A DNA stretch of 64,000 nt, from assembly GCA_035701265.1 (NCBI GenBank), contig DASSNU010000009.1:150386-214385 (forward strand), in the 5' to 3' direction. Position numbers and translations under genes: made by a program. Shown here piece by piece: positions 60,529-64,000 of this stretch. Within the stretch, counting starts at the first letter, position 1; every line of letters begins with the position of its first letter. Source of the stretch: DASSNU01 sp035701265 (GTDB taxonomy: Bacteria > Gemmatimonadota > Gemmatimonadetes > Gemmatimonadales > Gemmatimonadaceae). A model generated the notes under the pieces. The model saw nothing but the letters and a program-made list of their open reading frames with translations, did not search any database and was not told the origin of the DNA.

Positions 60529-61544
60529 ACGCGGAGTCGCGCGCGGCGCATTCCCACCCACTCCGCACGACCAGCGGACGATTCGCCAACCCGTGGCCTG
60601 GCGCCGTGCCGCCGCGGGGGCTGGGGTTCCTCCGCTGGGTGCTCACACGCCGCGTGCCCGCGGAGTTGCTCCCGCATGGGATGCCAGGGGCGGAGGCACT
60701 GCGCGCACCGGCCATCGCCAGTCCGCACGCCGCGCCCGGTGCGCTGTCCATCACGTGGGTGGGGCACGCGACGGTGCTCGTGCAGACGGGCATGCTCAAC
60801 GTCCTCACCGATCCCATCTGGAGTGCGCGTGCCTCCCCGGTAGGGTTTGCCGGACCGAAGCGGTACGTGGCCGCCGCGGTGTCCCTCGACGCGCTGCCGC
60901 CCATCGACCTGGTGCTCCTCTCCCACGACCACTACGACCACCTCGATGCCGACACCGTGCGCCGTCTCGCGTCCGCGCACCCGAGCGCAACGTGGTTCGC
61001 CCCACTCGGAGTCGCGTCGTTGCTGCGCCGACTCGGCGTGGCGCACGTGATGGAGTTGGGGTGGTGGGAGGACGCGCGGGTGGGCGATGCGCTGGTCACC
61101 TGCGTCCCCGCGCAGCACTTCAGCGGGCGCTCGCTGCGTGCGCTCGGTCGCACGCTCTGGTGCGGCTGGACGCTGCATGCGGGAGATCACCGGATCTACT
61201 TTGCCGGCGACACCGCGTATCATCCCGACTTCGCGGCCATCGCGCGTGCATGCGGCCCGTTCACGGTGGCGCTCCTTCCGATTGGCGCCTATGCGCCGCG
61301 CCGGTACATGCGCTCCGTCCACATGGATCCGGACGAGGCGGTGCAGGCGTACACCGAGCTGGCGGCGGCGTTTCGTGGCGCGCAGCCGCCGTGCATGGTG
61401 CCCATCCACTGGGGGACGTTCCGGCTCTCCGACGAGCCACTCACCGAGCCGGCTGCACGGCTACGCCGTGCATGGGAGCGTGCCAGGCTCCCGGACGACC
61501 GGCTCTGGATGCTGGCGCACGGCGAGACGCGCGCGATCCGCTGA
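60525..61544 (+). CDS. MBL-fold metallo-hydrolase (UlaG/NAPE-PLD-like)
   Basis: 339 residues from GTG 60525, overlapping the AKR stop by 4 bp (GTGA). N-terminal 60 residues (RFANPWPGAVPPRGLGFLRWVL) resemble NAPE-PLD-type proteins. Metal motif LLSHDHYDHLD (HxHxDH), then CVPAQHFSGRSLR, GWTLHAGDHRIYFAGDTAYH and PIHWGTFRLSDEP. These enzymes hydrolyse phosphodiesters or lactones. Coupled to the aldo/keto reductase, so the two may act in sequence. Confidence 0.92.
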   Translation: MNAESRAAHSHPLRTTSGRFANPWPGAVPPRGLGFLRWVLTRRVPAELLPHGMPGAEALRAPAIASPHAAPGALSITWVGHATVLVQTGMLNVLTDPIWSARASPVGFAGPKRYVAAAVSLDALPPIDLVLLSHDHYDHLDADTVRRLASAHPSATWFAPLGVASLLRRLGVAHVMELGWWEDARVGDALVTCVPAQHFSGRSLRALGRTLWCGWTLHAGDHRIYFAGDTAYHPDFAAIARACGPFTVALLPIGAYAPRRYMRSVHMDPDEAVQAYTELAAAFRGAQPPCMVPIHWGTFRLSDEPLTEPAARLRRAWERARLPDDRLWMLAHGETRAIR

Positions 61545-61618
61545 TACGCCGGCGCGATTGCCAGTTGCCGTGCGCGCCCCGCATCTTTGCCCGCCACGCG
61601 ACCCCCGGGAGAGCATCC

Positions 61619-61900
61619 ATGGCGCGACCGAGCAGACGGGACGAGCACGTGCTGATCGTGGAGCAGTGGCTCGACGATCAGATGGCGAACGTGGAACTGG
61701 ACGGGGAGCGGATGGTGCAGCTTCCGCGCGCGCTGCTCCCGCACGACGCGGCTCCCGATGTCGTGCTGCGCGTGGTGCGTGAGCAGGCGGAGTCGCGCAT
61801 CGTCGTGGACGCGGAGGGCACGCGCGCCGCTCGGAAGGAGAGCGCAGCCCGGGTGGATCGCCTACGGCGGCGCGATCCGGGTGGGGACGTGTCGCTCTGA
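61619..61900 (+). CDS. DUF3006-like small protein
   Basis: 93 residues from ATG 61619, with GGGAG upstream. HVLIVEQWLDDQMANVELDGERMVQLPRALLP resembles the DUF3006 beta-barrel pattern (a short strand pair, then a LP motif and a V-L-R-V strand). Such proteins often lie beside MBL hydrolases of the ComEC family, matching the upstream gene. The C-terminus is a charged helix. Function unknown. Confidence 0.68.
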   Translation: MARPSRRDEHVLIVEQWLDDQMANVELDGERMVQLPRALLPHDAAPDVVLRVVREQAESRIVVDAEGTRAARKESAARVDRLRRRDPGGDVSL

Positions 61901-62045
61901 GCCGTCGCGCGTCCACGCCGGCGCTGCCGTGCTGCGCGCTCCGGTGCCCGCGCCGCGCGATGCGCACACATCTTGCGCGACGCGGCGCTGTGGGCGGGGT
62001 GATGTGCGCACACGGAGCGGCCACCATATCGCGCGGGAGCGAGCC

Positions 62046-62438
62046 ATGCCGACGACCAAGAGACGGGCCCGGAAGAAGTCACGGAACTCCACCGCAAGCC
62101 GGCCATCGAGCCGTACATCCGCTCGCGGCCGCGGCACGAGCGCCCGGAAGTCGCGCTCGTCGCGTTCGTCGTCCACGTCGCGCTCCGGCACATCGTCGCG
62201 CTCTCGATCCGGCGCGACGTCCAGGTCCACATCGTCGCGCTCGACGGCGCGCAAGAAGTCGGCGACGCGCTCCGCGCATAGCCGGAAGCCGGCCAGCCGG
62301 CGTACCGGCACGTCGCCGGTGGCGCGGGTTACGCGCGTCGCGAGCGCGGTGGCAGAACAGGCTGTCGAGGGCGCGAAGCGCGTGGGCGGCGCGGTCGTCG
62401 ATCTCGCATCGACGGCCGTGGAGAAAGTCACGCCGTAG
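62046..62438 (+). CDS. Ser/Arg/Lys-rich basic protein with amphipathic C-terminus
   Basis: 130 residues from ATG 62046 with GCGGGAGCG upstream. Residues 1-85 are almost entirely Ser, Arg, Thr and Lys (TKRRARKKSRNSTASRPS, SSRSTARKKSATRSAH), suggesting a DNA- or RNA-coating tail. Residues 90-125 form an amphipathic helix (ARVTRVASAVAEQAVEGAK) like those of small membrane- or partner-binding proteins. Its last 11 bp overlap the convergent hydrolase gene. Low complexity makes its reality less certain than its neighbours, but the SD and the helix support it. Confidence 0.6.
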   Translation: MPTTKRRARKKSRNSTASRPSSRTSARGRGTSARKSRSSRSSSTSRSGTSSRSRSGATSRSTSSRSTARKKSATRSAHSRKPASRRTGTSPVARVTRVASAVAEQAVEGAKRVGGAVVDLASTAVEKVTP

Positions 62439-63324
62439 GGCGATCCAGCCACGCGCGTACAAGTGTCTCCACGTCACCGTGGCCGTAATCCACGGTGAGG
62501 ATGTGACCGCATCCGCTCCGCCACTCGAGCCGCTTGCTCTCCGCGCCAAGTGCACGGAAGGCGCGCTCCGTGGCGGCGGCGGGGACGCGATTGTCCTCGC
62601 GGCACTGCACGATGAGCGTGCGGACACGCACCTGCGGGAGTGCGCGCCGTCCGCGATCCGCCGCCGCGCACAGCTCGGCGATCAGTCGCGGAGACGCGAC
62701 ACGGAACGCGCGGCCGCGCTCCCGCTCCACCGGGTCGAGAATCGAGCGCGCGTCCTCCACGTCCACGTACGGCGTGACGAACGACGCGAGCGGCCACGCG
62801 CGCGCGACGGCACGCGCCGCACGTGATGGCTCGAAGTAGGGCGCGAGCAGCACCAGCGCGTCCACGTCGTCGCGGCCCGCGGCGAGCGCGGCCGCCAGTG
62901 CGCCACCCAGTGAGAGTCCGACGAGCGAGACGTGAGCGTATCGCTCGTGCAGCTCGTCGAGCGCAGCGCGGGCACCGTCCGCCCACTCCTCCGCGCGCGA
63001 ACGGACGAACGCGCGCAGCGTACGACCGTGCCCCGGAAGCAGCGGGGCGTACACGTCGAATCCGTGCGCGTACAGATCGTCCGCCAGATACGACAGCGTC
63101 TGCGGCGTGTCGGCAAAGCCGTGGAGCAGGAGCACCGCGCGCTCGCGTCCGGGAGCCGTGAGCCGGATCGGCCCCGCGCCGATGATGATGCCGTCGGGCC
63201 CGGTCGGAAGCCGCTCCGCAGTCCGCGTCTCCCATCGTCGCGCGGCGAGACGTCGCCAGATCGCGACCGATGCGGCGCCCGCTGTGGCCGTGATGAGTGC
63301 TGTGCGACGCGACCGGTCCGACAC
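62428..63324 (-). CDS. Alpha/beta hydrolase, carboxylesterase or monoacylglycerol-lipase type
   Basis: 298 residues from GTG 63324. Oxyanion motif LLLHGFADTPQTLSYLADDL, nucleophile elbow VGLSLGGALAAALA, Asp in QCREDNRVPAAA and His in SGCGHILTVDYG complete the triad. A short N-terminal hydrophobic stretch (TALITATAGAASVAIWRRLA) may anchor it to the membrane. Similar to Est30-type carboxylesterases. Three bp separate it from the end of the MoeB-rhodanese gene upstream, so they are in one transcript. Confidence 0.9.
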   Translation of the reverse strand: MSDRSRRTALITATAGAASVAIWRRLAARRWETRTAERLPTGPDGIIIGAGPIRLTAPGRERAVLLLHGFADTPQTLSYLADDLYAHGFDVYAPLLPGHGRTLRAFVRSRAEEWADGARAALDELHERYAHVSLVGLSLGGALAAALAAGRDDVDALVLLAPYFEPSRAARAVARAWPLASFVTPYVDVEDARSILDPVERERGRAFRVASPRLIAELCAAADRGRRALPQVRVRTLIVQCREDNRVPAAATERAFRALGAESKRLEWRSGCGHILTVDYGHGDVETLVRAWLDRPTA

Positions 63325-63327
63325 CCG

Positions 63328-64000
63328 TCAGTACACGGGGAGCGTGGCGTCCACCTCCGCACGCCACCGCGTGATGCCGCCCGCCATGTGGCACGCGCCA
63401 GCGAAGCCCGCAGCCTCGAGCACCTTGAGCGCCGCGGCGCTCCTCCCGCCGCTCTTGCAGTACGCCACCACGGTGTCCGCGCGCGCGTGCTCCAGCTCGC
63501 CCGCGTCGATCGCCTGCTGAAGTCGGCCGAGTGGGATGTGCCGTGCGCCGTCGATGTGGGCGATCTCCCACTCGCCCGGCTCCCGCACGTCGAGCAAGAG
63601 GAGCGACTCGCCCCGCGCCAACCGCGCCGCTACCTCTGTCGGCGTCAGCTCCCGTGGCGTCAGCTCTCGTGGCGTCACCCGCGGCCCTGCGGCACCTCCA
63701 CTCGCGCTCACACTCGTGCTCACGTTTGCACTCACGCTCGCGCTCACGCTCGCCAGACCGGGCTGGCAGTAGCCCCCCTCCTCCTCCAACGCCACGAGCT
63801 CCGCCCGGCGCCGCCGCTCCCCGGCCGCACTCCGCCCCGCCGCCCCGCAGGTCGGACACTCGGGATCGCGCCGCACCCGCACCGTGCGCACCCGCACCCC
63901 GAGTAAGTCCACCAGCACCAGCCGCCCCACGGCCAGCTCCCCCACCCCGGTCAGGAGCTTCACCACCTCGCTCGCCTGCCACAGCCCCAACAAGCCCGGC
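63328..64000 (-). CDS. MoeB/ThiF-type adenylyltransferase with C-terminal rhodanese domain (partial)
   Basis: 223 residues of the C-terminal part; the N-terminus lies beyond the window. The visible part starts in the MoeB fold (GLWQASEVVKLLTGVGE, RLVLVDLLGVRVRTVRVRRDPECPTCG), whose CxxC belongs to the zinc site. A repetitive Ser/Val and PRELT linker follows, then a rhodanese: SLLLLDVREPGEWEIAHIDGARHIPLG, the active-site Cys in VVAYCKSGGRSA, and HMAGGITRW. Such fusions adenylate and then thiolate small sulfur-carrier proteins for molybdopterin, thiamine or cysteine synthesis. Confidence 0.92.
   Translation of the reverse strand, partial: PGLLGLWQASEVVKLLTGVGELAVGRLVLVDLLGVRVRTVRVRRDPECPTCGAAGRSAAGERRRRAELVALEEEGGYCQPGLASVSASVSANVSTSVSASGGAAGPRVTPRELTPRELTPTEVAARLARGESLLLLDVREPGEWEIAHIDGARHIPLGRLQQAIDAGELEHARADTVVAYCKSGGRSAAALKVLEAAGFAGACHMAGGITRWRAEVDATLPVY
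63641..63754 (-). repeat. Tandem repeats in the MoeB-rhodanese linker
   Basis: Two repeat tracts: a 15-bp unit at 63641-63670 (about two copies encoding PRELT) and a degenerate 6/12-bp unit at 63701-63754 encoding alternating SVSA/NVST residues. Both keep frame. The linker probably varies in length between strains. Confidence 0.65.

Noticed and set aside
63641..63754. A possible CRISPR-like array of short repeats
   Set aside because: Units are 6-15 bp, contiguous, in frame with a protein and without unique spacers.

Overview
The window is about 64 kb of very GC-rich, densely coding bacterial DNA. The gene complement suggests a member of the Gemmatimonadota or a close relative. It has many secreted lipoproteins, a TonB-dependent receptor, futalosine-type menaquinone genes, an alpha-type glutamine synthetase, several small zinc-ribbon proteins and lysine-rich histone-like proteins. 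This assignment is inferred from gene content; no rRNA or other marker is present. No tRNA, rRNA, CRISPR array, insertion sequence or prophage was seen. The likely oddities are regulatory and signalling proteins with altered catalytic residues.

Layout. 1-8.2 kb: secreted cyclophilin (cut by the window edge), HD-domain protein, secreted amidohydrolase, HNH endonuclease, TPR lipoprotein-like protein, small membrane protein, and the ABC-F translation factor EttA. 8.3-11.1 kb: two paralogous lipoproteins with an Ig-like domain and a YVTN beta-propeller. 11.4-13.5 kb: a DoxX/YCII pair, then an Xre/MbcA-RES toxin-antitoxin module with a probable leaderless promoter. 13.5-18.6 kb: a copper locus of a His-rich secreted protein, TonB receptor, CopC-CopD fusion and YcnI-like protein, the last three joined by 4-bp stop/start overlaps. 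18.7-20.7 kb: NhaA antiporter with an N-terminal DsbA-like domain. 20.9-24.6 kb: DUF481 outer-membrane protein convergent with a substrate-binding lipoprotein translationally coupled to a chemoreceptor. 24.8-26.3 kb: glutamine synthetase with a well-defined promoter, upstream repeated half-sites and a 3' hairpin followed by a G-quadruplex motif.

26.6-37.1 kb is signalling-rich: zinc-ribbon membrane protein, MqnD-like enzyme, a giant multi-GAF hybrid-free histidine kinase overlapping a response regulator with a degenerate HD-GYP domain, an acidic/basic bipolar chromatin-like protein, a kinase-like protein whose phospho-acceptor His is replaced by Ala, and a MerR regulator. 37.1-45.1 kb: Lhr-type helicase, phospholipase D/cardiolipin synthase-like protein, SDR dehydrogenase and a plasmid-type replication initiator (RPA-like). 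45.2-50.4 kb: small conserved protein, CtpA-type protease, slipin, zinc-ribbon proteins and YhaM-type HD exonuclease. 50.6-55.1 kb: cold-shock protein followed by a bacterial NHEJ pair, Ku and three-domain LigD. 55.1-64 kb: NrtR-like regulator with an eroded Nudix box and a clear promoter/operator, GH3 lipoprotein, YggX-like protein, acyl desaturase, aldo/keto reductase with an overlapping MBL hydrolase, a DUF3006-like protein, a Ser/Arg-rich basic protein, an alpha/beta hydrolase, and the end of a MoeB-rhodanese protein cut by the window edge.

Promoter-like sequences resemble sigma-70 boxes (TTGACA and TATAAT-like). In several cases the -10 box lies only 6-9 nt from the start codon, which implies leaderless or near-leaderless mRNAs. 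Coordinates were worked out by hand from the sequence. Start codons are the least certain part, and family names rest on motif recognition rather than database searches.
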